From assembly GCA_040002435.1 (NCBI GenBank), contig JBDUEM010000005.1, positions 1-64,000 on the forward strand: 64,000 nt of DNA, in the 5' to 3' direction. The stretch comes from JANXXV01 sp040002435. Lineage in GTDB: Bacteria; Acidobacteriota; Terriglobia; Bryobacterales; Bryobacteraceae. The position numbers and the translations under genes are program-made. Under the pieces are notes generated by a model. It searched no databases, was not told the DNA's origin, and worked only from the letters and a program-made list of their open reading frames with translations. This document shows positions 10,283 through 19,683 of this stretch, piece by piece. The first letter of the stretch is position 1; every line of letters begins with the position of its first letter.

Positions 10283-11974
10283 TTACGGCTCGCGCACGGT
10301 CATGACGCGATCAACCGGCAGATTCTCCAGCCGCTGCACCTTTCCGCTCGGCCACTTTAACTCGAGCAGCTTGACGATGCGATTTGCCCCGATGCCAAAG
10401 TGCAGCCGCTTGTCGCTCGAAGACAGATAACTGGACCCGGTGCTGACCATGGCGTGCTGCGGCGGGCCGGAGTCCGTCTCCAGTCGAACTAGTGTTCCGA
10501 TGCCATCGCGATTGCTGGTGGTACCCACCGTATTCACCATTAGCCAGTGATTGCCGCCCACACGCTGGTTTTGAAAAATAGCCGCTGCTTCGTTATTGCA
10601 ATTCAGCACCATGTCCATCCAGCCGTCGTTGTTCAGGTCGCCGAACGCTATCCCTCGCGTGGCGCGCGGCCGCTGCATGGCGGGACCCGCTTCCTTTGAG
10701 ACATCCTCGAACCTCCCATTCACGTTCTTCAACAACAGGGGCGCCTCCAGATAGCGCAGGTGCGGCTGGGTAAGCTGGATGTTATCCATCACGTGAGACT
10801 GGCCGACCATTAAATCCTTCCATCCGTCGTTATCGAAATCGATGAACTTCGCCCCCCATCCCGAATGGAGAATGCTGGCCGCACCCACTCCGCTGGAATC
10901 CGACACATAGTCGAAAAGACCCTTGCGGTTATCGAAGAGAGAATAACGTTGCGTCGCCAGGGCGTTCACGAAAATGTCGGGCCAGCCGTCATTGTCGTAG
11001 TCGGCGAAATCAGCGCCCATGCCGGAAAAGCTGCGCCCATCATCGTCGTATGCAACGCCCCGTGCCAGACCCACTTCCTCGAACGTTCCGTCGCGCCTGT
11101 TTCGAAACAGTTGTTGTGGGACCGCATCATTGGCCACGAAAACATCCGGCCACCCGTCCCCGTCGAAGTCGTTCATGGCGATGCCTAACCCTTTGCCCGG
11201 GTACTGGCCCATGCGGCTCTCCTGAGTTCTGTCTTTGAATCTGCCGCTTCCTTCGTTATGAAAGACGAGATGTGTAATGGGTTGGAACTGATCGGGATGA
11301 CAGTAGGCACGCAGCCCGGGCTTGCGCTCGCCGCACCAGATATCCATGGAAAAGTCCCACTTCACGTACCTGGAAACGATCAGATCCAGCAGCCCGTCGC
11401 GATCGTAGTCGATAAACAATGCACCACTGGACCACTCGCCGCCGAGCACTCCTGCCCGCGCGGTTACATCGGTAAACGATCCATCGCCGTTGTTGCGGTA
11501 GAGCGTATTGCCGTTCAGGTTGGTTACATACAGATCGGTATGCCCGTCGTTGTCGTAGTCCGCTGCGGCCGCCCCCATTGAGTATCCAGTGCCCTGCAGG
11601 CCGGCCTTCTCAGTCACGTCCGCAAAGGTACCATCGCCATTGTTACGGTAGAGGCGGTTCCAGTATTGCGGTGAAATCTTGTCGGGCCGCGCACCGGCCG
11701 GCATGGAATCACGCAGCGCGGCGCCGTTAGTCAGGAATATGTCCAGCAGACCGTCACCGTCGTAATCGAACACGGCTGCGCCGCCAGCCATCGATTCGAT
11801 CAGATACTTCTGCGAGGTGGCGCTGGACCGGTGAAGGAACTGCACCTTTGAGCGCTCTGTAACGTCCGCGAACATGGGGGGCTTGGCGTGGCGCGGCGTT
11901 TGGGCGAGTAATAGAAGACAACAAGAGGACACCAGAGCGCAGAGACTGCATGTGGCCCAAGCGGGGATTTTCAA
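10283..11974 (-). CDS. FG-GAP/VCBS beta-propeller protein with C-terminal ASPIC-UnbV domain (copy 1)
   Basis: 563 residues with a signal peptide (ending near LLAQ). FG-GAP/VCBS-type repeats follow, carrying Ca-binding DxDxDG-like loops (VFDYDGDGLLDIF, DYDNDGHTDLY, DFDGDGWPDVF, DFDNDGWKDLM, DLNNDGWMDMV). The C-terminal 110 or so residues match the ASPIC/UnbV domain (GSSYLSSSDKRLHFGIG...LKWPSGKVQ). The layout resembles CRTAC1-like proteins, expected to be secreted or cell-surface propellers; biochemical function is poorly known. It follows the heptaheme cytochrome gene by 67 bases on the same strand and is paralogous to 21893-23524, which sits beside a paralogous cytochrome. Confidence 0.9.
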   Translation of the reverse strand: MKIPAWATCSLCALVSSCCLLLLAQTPRHAKPPMFADVTERSKVQFLHRSSATSQKYLIESMAGGAAVFDYDGDGLLDIFLTNGAALRDSMPAGARPDKISPQYWNRLYRNNGDGTFADVTEKAGLQGTGYSMGAAAADYDNDGHTDLYVTNLNGNTLYRNNGDGSFTDVTARAGVLGGEWSSGALFIDYDRDGLLDLIVSRYVKWDFSMDIWCGERKPGLRAYCHPDQFQPITHLVFHNEGSGRFKDRTQESRMGQYPGKGLGIAMNDFDGDGWPDVFVANDAVPQQLFRNRRDGTFEEVGLARGVAYDDDGRSFSGMGADFADYDNDGWPDIFVNALATQRYSLFDNRKGLFDYVSDSSGVGAASILHSGWGAKFIDFDNDGWKDLMVGQSHVMDNIQLTQPHLRYLEAPLLLKNVNGRFEDVSKEAGPAMQRPRATRGIAFGDLNNDGWMDMVLNCNNEAAAIFQNQRVGGNHWLMVNTVGTTSNRDGIGTLVRLETDSGPPQHAMVSTGSSYLSSSDKRLHFGIGANRIVKLLELKWPSGKVQRLENLPVDRVMTVREP

Positions 11975-12041
11975 ATGGGGCGCCCCTCCACACCTGCGAG
12001 CTTTCCTATCTGGCGCCGCGCGGCATGCCGCAGGCTGACCC

Positions 12042-13727
12042 TCACCGGCGCACTCCTCCCTGCGCCTGTTGTAGCAAGCCTCGCATGAACGCGTCTTCGG
12101 GGAAGTCCTCTACGAACCGCTCCATCGCCTGCTTGGCTTTGGCATAGTCTTTCAACCGGATGTAACCGAGCACCAGATGCTTCCGTATGGGAGCGGAGAA
12201 AGGGAATGCCCGCGCGCCGCGTTCGAGTGCAGACTCTGACTCCTCCACCCGTCCGGCATGGGATAGCGCCTCGCTCAGATCCACGTACGTCGAGTAACCC
12301 GGCGCTCCCTTGCTCTCCGATTTGCTCAAAAGCTCGATAGCCTCGGTGCGGTTTTCGGCGAGCGCTTTCCGGCCCAACGCTGCCAGCACCAGAGGGTCTT
12401 CAGGAGCAGACCGGCTGGCCTCATTCAGTAACTCCTGATACTTCGATTGCAGCGCAGGAGCGCGTGCCATCAGTTCTCCATACGCGGACAATCGCGTCAA
12501 AAGGGGCAACGGGGGCTCCCCGGCACGCTCATTCAGCAAGAACAGACCAGGCAGGTCCGGCCGGAACGAAGCCGGAGCCTGCAATTGCGCGGAACCTGTA
12601 CCCGTGCGCGCAGGGATGCGGTGATTAGTGAGAGCCGCATGGGATACAGTCTCAACGCTGCGCTTCGGCATATGGCATTGAATGCAATTGTCGGCCGGCA
12701 CAGTTTGCCGCCGGGACGCGAGGCTCAGTTTGCAGCTTTGCCGGCTGTGGCAGCCCATGCATTTCCCGTTGAAATAGGCAGGCGCTTGCGCAGAGGAAGG
12801 CTGGCGGTGGGGATCATGACAGGTCAGGCAACTTAGCTTCTCCCCGCTTGCTTTAAAACATCGGCTCAATTTCATGGAGGCGTGGTGTTCCAGCAGGTCG
12901 ACGTCTTTTTCATTCACTGGAAGGCCGAAGATGGCCACCGATCGAATCAAGGGTGTGCCGGGCCGGAAGTCAGCGTAGCGCTTCCCCGGTAAAAGCACCC
13001 GCGCATCACCTCCCTGATGGCACTGCATGCAGACATCCTCGGCGAGCCGCGCCGGCAGCCGCGCTGGATTCACGATGGACGTATCCGGCCGGTCCTTCGC
13101 CCCCCGGCCGCGTTCCTGCACGTGCAGTTGGCCTGGTCCATGGCAGTTTTCGCATCCGATAGCCAGTTCGGCGAATGGCGGGTCCTGATACCTCCCTTCC
13201 CCCTGCGGCATGGCCTGCGGACGCCCTGCATGGCAGACGATGCACGCCTCGTAGATGGGACGGCTGAAACCTTCTCCTGTCTGCCGGAAACCGGGCGAGA
13301 AATCCCATGCTTTCGCGGCTGCGTAATAAGAAATCGGCGCTTGAAAGAGATGATCGCCGCGGCGAACCACAAAGCTGATGCCATTCTCGCCCGAACCGAT
13401 CGCGTATTCCAGCTTGTGGATGGTCTCGAAAACAGTTTTGCCGTCTTTTTGCTCGGACTCCGACTGAAAAAGAGAGTCGCCGTCACGGATGACGCGAAAC
13501 TCCCGATGCAAGGTTTCATTACGCACAAGCACGGGGCCGGCCAACAGGTCAGGGCTGGGCCGCGAGAGGGAACGGCCCATCCCGCTGCTTGCGTAGGATT
13601 CGTAGATCGACCGGTGGCATCCCGCGCACGCCCGGGAACTGGTGTAACCAACTTGCGCGCTGGTGTTGCGATAAACCACTTCGCCCGCGGCCAGATCAGC
13701 AATCACCAGGAATAGCAGGATGCGCAC
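12042..13727 (-). CDS. Seven-heme c-type cytochrome with TPR-like C-terminus (copy 1)
   Basis: 561 residues with a short signal peptide. Seven CxxCH motifs are visible in order: CAGCH, CIVCH, CENCH, CMQCH, CLTCH, CMGCH, CIQCH. The spacing and the CENCHGPG element resemble the cytochrome c554/multiheme family. After the last heme come about 150 residues with TPR-like helices, an unusual tail for an electron carrier that suggests docking. It should act in the periplasm or at the cell surface as an electron wire. It lies 13 bases downstream of the fucosidase gene and 67 bases upstream of ASPIC-UnbV. It is collinear with the cytochrome at 19684-21120, with the same heme order and the same PPFA...CHGPG block. 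Confidence 0.92.
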   Translation of the reverse strand: MRILLFLVIADLAAGEVVYRNTSAQVGYTSSRACAGCHRSIYESYASSGMGRSLSRPSPDLLAGPVLVRNETLHREFRVIRDGDSLFQSESEQKDGKTVFETIHKLEYAIGSGENGISFVVRRGDHLFQAPISYYAAAKAWDFSPGFRQTGEGFSRPIYEACIVCHAGRPQAMPQGEGRYQDPPFAELAIGCENCHGPGQLHVQERGRGAKDRPDTSIVNPARLPARLAEDVCMQCHQGGDARVLLPGKRYADFRPGTPLIRSVAIFGLPVNEKDVDLLEHHASMKLSRCFKASGEKLSCLTCHDPHRQPSSAQAPAYFNGKCMGCHSRQSCKLSLASRRQTVPADNCIQCHMPKRSVETVSHAALTNHRIPARTGTGSAQLQAPASFRPDLPGLFLLNERAGEPPLPLLTRLSAYGELMARAPALQSKYQELLNEASRSAPEDPLVLAALGRKALAENRTEAIELLSKSESKGAPGYSTYVDLSEALSHAGRVEESESALERGARAFPFSAPIRKHLVLGYIRLKDYAKAKQAMERFVEDFPEDAFMRGLLQQAQGGVRR

Positions 13728-13740
13728 TGTAGTTAGATCT

Positions 13741-15084
13741 TCAACCTTTTACGACTTGCCAGGGTTCCGGAGTGATGCGTATGCCTATCGCGGCGTTACC
13801 TGAAACCGCAGCCTGTGGTTTGATCTGCAGGTCCCGCCCGCGCTGCGTCCATTCGCTGTCGGCATTGGAGCCGAGGATTCGCACTTTGGAGCCTTCCGCG
13901 GCGATGACGCCGGGGATAGTGAGATTTCCAGGTGCTGCGCTCTCCAGGTACGCATAGACGCTGTCGTTCTTTCGTGTGAAGCGGGCCTGTGGCGCGCCTG
14001 CCCCGGACGCGGAAGGGCGCACCCAAGGTTGGCTATCGAAGATTCCTTCCCCGTTGACGGCGAGCCACTCCCCGAGCTTGTGCAAACGGTCCAGCTGAAT
14101 ATCGGAGATGGAACCGTCCGGCCTGGGGCCGATGTTCAGCAGGAGATTGCCGTTCTTACTGACGATGTCAACCAGCAGCCAGATCAGCTTGTCAGCGGCT
14201 ATCACTTGCTCCGGTCCCTCTGCCTGGTTGTAGCCGAAGCTGAATCCCAGGCCGCGGCACGATTCCCACTTCTTCTCCGTGATCTTGTCGTATCTGGAGT
14301 ATTCAGGCGTAGTGAAATCGGCAAACTCCACTCCGAAGCGATTGTTGACCACGCCATCTTTGACAGTGTTGTAGTAATGCGCGAAAATTTCCGGGAGTTT
14401 GCCTGCCTTGGGGTAATTGATGTCGTTCCACATCACGGCCGGTTGATAGCGATCGGTCAACTCCGTCCAGTGGGCGTCGGCGTAACGGGCGTAATCTTCT
14501 CCCTGCGGGATCATTCGACGAAGGTCGGCGCGGTCTTGGATCGGTTCCTGCGTGAATGTCCAGTCCAGTCCTCCGGAATAGTACAGCCCCATCTTCATCC
14601 CCGCGGACCGGACCGCCGCCGTCAGATCTCCCACCAGGTCCCGGCTGGCCGATATCTCCGGCCCCTTGCGGCGGGGGTTGGGAACTTTACTCGGCCACAG
14701 GCGGAATCCGTCGTGATGCTTCGTCGTAAGCACGGCATAGCGCGCGCCGGTTTTCCTGAAGACGGCGGCCCAGCTTGACGGGTCCCACTTCGCGGTCGCC
14801 TGATTGAACATCGGCGCGAACTGGTAGTAGTCGAAGTCCTTGCCGTAAGTCTCCAGATGATGCTTATAGGTGGGCGAGTCCTTGATTCGCAGAGTATTCA
14901 AATACCACTCCGCGTACGGATTCAGCCGGAACCATTGTTTCCAGTCCACCGTTCCCAGTTCGCCCGTAGTGGGTGCCCAGGCCGGAACCGAGTACAGTCC
15001 CCAATGAATGAAGATGCCGAGCTTGGCGTTTCGATACCACTCGGGCACCTGATGTCTGCGGATGGATTCCCATGTGGGTTCCAT
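13741..15084 (-). CDS. GH29 alpha-L-fucosidase, leader displaced by a frameshift
   Basis: 447 residues of a glycoside hydrolase family 29 catalytic domain that releases alpha-linked L-fucose. Seen: ESIRRHQVPEWYRNAKLGIF followed by IHWG near the N-terminus, LTTKHHDGFRLWPS at about 119-132, and AVMWNDINYP, in which D221 is the expected nucleophile. The ATG at 15084 begins at the catalytic domain with no signal peptide. In this frame the codons just upstream read AQEASQPER before meeting a stop. A Tat-like leader sits in another frame at 15184. The gene therefore probably once began at 15184 and the present start is a consequence of an indel. It is first in a transcript with the heptaheme cytochrome and ASPIC genes. 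Confidence 0.88.
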   Translation of the reverse strand: MEPTWESIRRHQVPEWYRNAKLGIFIHWGLYSVPAWAPTTGELGTVDWKQWFRLNPYAEWYLNTLRIKDSPTYKHHLETYGKDFDYYQFAPMFNQATAKWDPSSWAAVFRKTGARYAVLTTKHHDGFRLWPSKVPNPRRKGPEISASRDLVGDLTAAVRSAGMKMGLYYSGGLDWTFTQEPIQDRADLRRMIPQGEDYARYADAHWTELTDRYQPAVMWNDINYPKAGKLPEIFAHYYNTVKDGVVNNRFGVEFADFTTPEYSRYDKITEKKWESCRGLGFSFGYNQAEGPEQVIAADKLIWLLVDIVSKNGNLLLNIGPRPDGSISDIQLDRLHKLGEWLAVNGEGIFDSQPWVRPSASGAGAPQARFTRKNDSVYAYLESAAPGNLTIPGVIAAEGSKVRILGSNADSEWTQRGRDLQIKPQAAVSGNAAIGIRITPEPWQVVKG

Positions 15085-15184
15085 TCTCTCTGGCTGGGAA
15101 GCTTCCTGCGCCAGCGACCGCGGTTACATAGTTGAGTGCTGCGCAGCCAAGCATGGAACTTGTGAAATTTCGCCGGTTGATCAT
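15085..15184 (-). pseudogene. Out-of-frame Tat-like leader of the fucosidase
   Basis: Read from ATG 15184, this frame gives a leader starting MINRRNFTSSMLGCAALN and running to an AVAGA-like cleavage region. It then passes into the +1 shadow of the fucosidase sequence. The in-frame side has a stop (TAA) a few codons upstream of AQEASQPER. A single indel between roughly 15105 and 15125 would join leader and enzyme. The cause could be a real mutation or a sequence error. Confidence 0.65.
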
Positions 15185-15369
15185 GGCTGGATTCTCATTT
15201 CGCTCTCAATACAACAGGGGAACTCGCCCAACTCATTGCGGCCTAATTCTAACATCTAATGGGAACAAAAGGCGGGTGATCGACGCGAGTGGGAGCCCAT
15301 CCCCGGCCCTGCTCCCTACGATCGGTGATAACCTAGGATTGGAACATCATTCAAGCGCTTCACGTTTCG

Positions 15370-18198
15370 ATGATCCCAGGAAGTCCTTTGCGAAACCTTA
15401 CAGCGATTTTAACGTTGGCCACTCTCACAATTTCCGCTGGGATGGCGCAAACACCAGCCCAACTCGAGCTTTTTGAGAAGAACGCACGCCCCCTCTTCGC
15501 GTCAAATTGCGCGGGCTGTCACAATGCCAAACTCAAGAGCGGCGGTATCGATCTCAGTTCACCGGAATCCATAAAAGAAGCCTCTTCCATGGGTATCTTC
15601 GGTAAGCCATCCGAGCCCGAGAAGAGTGTATTGGTGCAGGCTCTGAACTATGAGAGCCAGGTGAAAATGCCGCCTCAAGGCAAACTGCCTCCGGAGACGA
15701 TCGCTGCGGTTCGCGAGTGGGTCGCAGCCGGTGCTCCCATTCCAGCCACCACTCCTGCGGCCGGTAATTCACTGGCCGGAACCGGAGTGCGCCCCGTGGC
15801 GCTGCGCGGCGTCATCACGGACGCGGACAAGAACTTCTGGGCCTTCAAATCGCTTTCCAAAGCGGGTCCGCCCACCACGAAGCAGAAAGACTGGGCGATC
15901 AGTCCCCTGGATCAGTTCGTTCTCGCCAATCTGGAAAAGAACGGCATGAAGCCGGCGCCGCAAGCAGACAAGCCGACACTCCTCCGCCGCGCGACATTTG
16001 ATCTTACCGGGCTCCCGGCCACGGAAAAGGAATTGCAGGCATTCCTGGCCGACAAGTCCCCTCAGGCCTTTGAGAAGGTGGTGGACCGTCTCCTAGCTTC
16101 GCCCCGCTACGGGGAACGCTGGGGGCGGCATTGGCTCGACGTGATGCGTTACGCCGATTCTACCGGCAGCGACGAAGATCACCGGTATCCTCACGCCTGG
16201 CGCTATCGCGACTACGTCGTGCAGGCGTTCAACGATGACATGCCGTACAACCAGTTCGTGCGTGAGCAACTGGCCGGGGATATTCTCGCAGCCGATCCGA
16301 ATTCGGGTGTCGGATATCGCGGCATCATCGCCACTGGTTTCCTCGCCCTGGGAAAGAAAGCTCTCGCCCAGAAAGATCTTCCGCTGAAACGGTACGATGT
16401 CGTCGATGATCAGATCGAGGTGACCTCGAAGGCACTGATGGGCCTTACCGTCAATTGCGCCCGCTGCCACGATCACAAGTTCGACCCGATTGCGACCAAA
16501 GACTACTATCAACTCGCGGCAATTTTCGCTTCGACGCTGAGCTACGCAAAGGGCGAAACCGGCGACCCTATCCAGACTCCGCTGACCGACCCCGCAGTAT
16601 TTGAAACTTTCAAGAAACAGTGGAACGCTTATAACGATCTCGAAAAAAAGATCTCGGGCATCATTGACTTCGATAAGGATGCAAAGACGCAGCGCAGCTT
16701 AGGGGAAAAGCAGATCGCCGCTTCTATGCAGGCCGCTTATCGCGTCTCCAGCGGAGGCGAACTACTGGCCGCCGTGGCCGCGGAAACCAAGTTGAACGAG
16801 AAGGACTTGCTCCGCTGGGTTGCATACCTGAAGGACGGCAGCCGTCCGGAGCTTAAGAAGTGGCGCGCAGCCACTGACGCAAACCGCAAGGACATCGCCG
16901 CCGAGTACCAGGAGGATTTCCGCCGCAGCGCCTACCAGTACGAACAGGATTTGAGCTGGTGGAAGCAGGCGCAGCGCAGCTTCCCGAGTGCCGGCAAGGT
17001 TGCCGGCACTCGCCCCGCCATGAGTTCGGACAAGGATCCCTTCTTCGTCGCCGTCTGGCAGGATGGCGGTCCTCTTCACCAGACTCGTGAAGAACAACTG
17101 GCGACTCTTTCTCCGGAGAAGTTGAAAGAGGCGCACGCACTGATGCTGCAAGCCGAAGCCATGGAAAAGACGCTTCCGACGAAAGAAGTTCCCATGGCGT
17201 GCGCCGTGAAGGAAGGCGAAACTGAGGCTCAGAAGGTCTTCATTCGTGGGGACTATCACAATCCCGGCGATGCAGTGGCGCGCACCGTTCCTTCCATCCT
17301 TCGTCTGAGCGCGCCAGCCCCTGAAGTGAAGACGAATAGCGGACGCCTGGAACTTGCCAATTGGATCGTCGATCCCCGCAATCCACTACCTCCGCGGGTG
17401 ATGGCAAACCGCATCTGGCAAGGACACTTCGGCGATGGAATCGTTCGTACACCGGACAATTTCGGCCGGCTTGGGGAACGTCCTTCCGATCCCGAACTGC
17501 TCGACTACCTGGCGAAGACTTTTATCGAGAGTGGCTGGTCCATTAAGAAAATGAACCGGATGATCATGCTCTCAAAAACCTACCAGATGAGTGCGGTTTT
17601 CGATGAAGAGACGAAGGCGAAGGATCCGGAGAACCGGATGGTCTCGCACTATCCCCGGCAGCGTCTGAGTATCGAAGAAATCCGCGACGCCTATCTCGCG
17701 TTAGGCGGAGACCTGGATCTGACCATGGGCGGCACGCTCGATCCTGGCGTCGGCACCGACGGCGAAACCAGCGCGAACCGCATCAGCATGAACCCGGAGA
17801 AGACGAACCGCCGCAGCATCTATCTGCCGTTGCGCCGCTCGAATTTGCCGACCCTGTACACTCTGTTCGATTTTGGAGATGCCACCACGCCGGACGGCAG
17901 GCGCACCTCCACCACCGTTGCCACACAAGCGTTGTTTGTCATGAACAGTCCGATGGTGATCCGGGAAGCCAAGTCCCTGGCAACCGCCGTGCTGAAGCAG
18001 GAGAAGAAGGACAATCGGCGCATGGAAGAAATTTACCTGCGTGTTCTCGGACGCCGCCCGGATGCAAGCGAGACGGACACGGGACTTACTTATCTGCAGA
18101 GCTTTCGCCAAAAGTGGAGTCAGATTGACGAAATGAACGCGTGGACCAGCCTGACTCACGCGCTGATGGCGTCAAACGAATTCATGTTTGTCTATTAG
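15370..18198 (+). CDS. PSD1 and planctomycete cytochrome C domain protein (DUF1549/DUF1553)
   Basis: 942 residues. The signal peptide ends at about residue 26 (GMAQ). A planctomycete-type cytochrome c domain has C47-C50-H51 (NCAGCHNAKLKSGGIDL). The DUF1549/PSCyt2 region (about 175-390) has FDLTGLP, SPRYGERWGRHWLDVMRYAD and a second CxxCH (NCARCHDHKFDPI). The DUF1553/PSD1 region (about 655-930) has MANRIWQGHFGDGIVRTPDN. Such proteins are paired with DUF1501 proteins in Planctomycetes, Verrucomicrobia and Acidobacteria; the activity is not established. A DUF1501 gene follows 40 bases after the stop. The product is predicted to be exported. Confidence 0.93.
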   Translation: MIPGSPLRNLTAILTLATLTISAGMAQTPAQLELFEKNARPLFASNCAGCHNAKLKSGGIDLSSPESIKEASSMGIFGKPSEPEKSVLVQALNYESQVKMPPQGKLPPETIAAVREWVAAGAPIPATTPAAGNSLAGTGVRPVALRGVITDADKNFWAFKSLSKAGPPTTKQKDWAISPLDQFVLANLEKNGMKPAPQADKPTLLRRATFDLTGLPATEKELQAFLADKSPQAFEKVVDRLLASPRYGERWGRHWLDVMRYADSTGSDEDHRYPHAWRYRDYVVQAFNDDMPYNQFVREQLAGDILAADPNSGVGYRGIIATGFLALGKKALAQKDLPLKRYDVVDDQIEVTSKALMGLTVNCARCHDHKFDPIATKDYYQLAAIFASTLSYAKGETGDPIQTPLTDPAVFETFKKQWNAYNDLEKKISGIIDFDKDAKTQRSLGEKQIAASMQAAYRVSSGGELLAAVAAETKLNEKDLLRWVAYLKDGSRPELKKWRAATDANRKDIAAEYQEDFRRSAYQYEQDLSWWKQAQRSFPSAGKVAGTRPAMSSDKDPFFVAVWQDGGPLHQTREEQLATLSPEKLKEAHALMLQAEAMEKTLPTKEVPMACAVKEGETEAQKVFIRGDYHNPGDAVARTVPSILRLSAPAPEVKTNSGRLELANWIVDPRNPLPPRVMANRIWQGHFGDGIVRTPDNFGRLGERPSDPELLDYLAKTFIESGWSIKKMNRMIMLSKTYQMSAVFDEETKAKDPENRMVSHYPRQRLSIEEIRDAYLALGGDLDLTMGGTLDPGVGTDGETSANRISMNPEKTNRRSIYLPLRRSNLPTLYTLFDFGDATTPDGRRTSTTVATQALFVMNSPMVIREAKSLATAVLKQEKKDNRRMEEIYLRVLGRRPDASETDTGLTYLQSFRQKWSQIDEMNAWTSLTHALMASNEFMFVY

Positions 18199-18238
18199 CG
18201 AGGAAGAAACGGGTTTTAACAAAGAGGGTTTGAAGAAG

Positions 18239-19666
18239 ATGGACATTCGATCACTGATCAGCAAGGCGCCCAGGAATTCAGAAATGTCACGCCGGGCAAT
18301 GCTCCGTGCGGCTGGTTGCGGTTTCGGCTTTATGGGGCTGCAGTCCCTTTTGGCGGAGACGGCAGTCGACCCGCTGACTCCCAAGTCGCCCATGTTTCCT
18401 GCCAGAGCCAAGCGCGTGATCTTTCTGTTCATGCACGGTGGGCCTTCGTCCATCGACACATTCGATCCGAAGCCCTACCTGGATGCGAACGACGGCAAGC
18501 CCCTGCCCATCAAGCAGCCGCTGACTTTCGCGGCCGGTAAGACGGGTGGCCTGATGAAGTCTCCGTGGAAGTTCAAGAATTGCGGCCAGAGCGGGATGCC
18601 GATCAGCGACCTGCTGCCCAACATCCGCGAGTGTGCCGACGATCTCTGCGTAGTTCGCTCCATGGTGGGCGAAGGCGTCGACCATGGCGCCGCGCTGCTG
18701 CAGACCTTCACCGGGACTTTCACATTCACGCGTCCAAGCATGGGATCCTGGGTGCTCTACGGCCTCGGTTCGGAGAACAGGAATCTGCCCGGTTACATCA
18801 CCATTAAGCCGGCCCTATCGCACGGTGGGTCGAAGAACTGGGCATCCGGTTTTCTCCCAGGCGCCGTTCAGGGAACCGCCATCGGCAACGCAGGCATGCA
18901 GGTGAGCGAAATCCAGAAGGAGCCGATTGAATACCTGATTAATCAGGGATTGACGCGCGAACAGCAGCGTTACGAGCTGGACATGATCCAGGCCATCAAC
19001 CGCAAACATCAGGAGCTGTGGAAGCTGGATGACGAGCTGGAGACGCGCATCCAGTCGTTTGAGATGGGTTTTCGCATGCAGGCGGAAGCGCAGAAAGTAT
19101 TCGATGTATCCGGTGAATCCGAAGAGACGAAAAAGCTGTACGGGCTCGACAATCCCAAGACCGCGGACTTCGGGTGGCAGTGTCTGCTTGCAAGGCGTCT
19201 GGCTGAGAACGACGTGCGGTTTATCCAGTGCACCCACAGCTACAAGTGGGACCAGCATTCCGATCTCTTCACCAAGCACAACGAGAACGCCGCCGAGGTG
19301 GATAAACCAATCGCCGGTCTCCTGAAGGACCTCAAGGCGCGAGGCCTCTTGAAGGATACTTTGGTCATCTGGTCCGGCGAGTTCGGGCGCACCCCGGTTT
19401 CAGAGAGCGGGAACGGCCGCGATCACAATCCGTATGGCTACTCGCTCTTCATGGCGGGTGGTGGTGTGAAGGGCGGTTTCACGTACGGTGCAACCGACGA
19501 ATTCGGCTACCACGCCGCGGAGAATCGCATGCACATCCATGATTTCCATGCGACCGTCCTGGCATTGATGGGGCTGGACCACTTGAAGCTGACGTATCGG
19601 TATTCCGGCCGCGATTTCCGCCTGACGGATACTGCGGGTAACGTGCACGACGGGATCTTCGCCTAG
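18239..19666 (+). CDS. DUF1501 domain protein, Tat-exported
   Basis: 475 residues from the ATG at 18239. A longer frame opens at TTG 18188 but lacks an SD and overlaps the upstream stop, whereas 18239 has GAGGG at 18224-18228 and gives a Tat-type leader (MSRRAMLRAAGCGFGFMGL). The body has the DUF1501 sulfatase-like features FLFMHGGPSSIDTFDPK near the N-terminus and LVIWSGEFGRTP with conserved His near the C-terminus. Alkaline-phosphatase-superfamily chemistry is suspected for the family but unproven. It is the standard partner of PSD1-type proteins, and the two probably form one extracytoplasmic unit. Confidence 0.92.
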   Translation: MDIRSLISKAPRNSEMSRRAMLRAAGCGFGFMGLQSLLAETAVDPLTPKSPMFPARAKRVIFLFMHGGPSSIDTFDPKPYLDANDGKPLPIKQPLTFAAGKTGGLMKSPWKFKNCGQSGMPISDLLPNIRECADDLCVVRSMVGEGVDHGAALLQTFTGTFTFTRPSMGSWVLYGLGSENRNLPGYITIKPALSHGGSKNWASGFLPGAVQGTAIGNAGMQVSEIQKEPIEYLINQGLTREQQRYELDMIQAINRKHQELWKLDDELETRIQSFEMGFRMQAEAQKVFDVSGESEETKKLYGLDNPKTADFGWQCLLARRLAENDVRFIQCTHSYKWDQHSDLFTKHNENAAEVDKPIAGLLKDLKARGLLKDTLVIWSGEFGRTPVSESGNGRDHNPYGYSLFMAGGGVKGGFTYGATDEFGYHAAENRMHIHDFHATVLALMGLDHLKLTYRYSGRDFRLTDTAGNVHDGIFA

Positions 19667-19683
19667 ACGGGCGTTAGGCGCAT

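Noticed and set aside
18188..18238. TTG-initiated N-terminal extension of the DUF1501 protein
   Set aside because: No SD, overlaps the PSD1 stop, and it would bury the Tat leader 33 or more residues inside.
19660..19680. CGCCTA/TAGGCG stem at the convergent end of the DUF1501 and cytochrome genes
   Set aside because: Only 6 bp with a 9-base loop and no U-tract on either strand; too weak to call a terminator.
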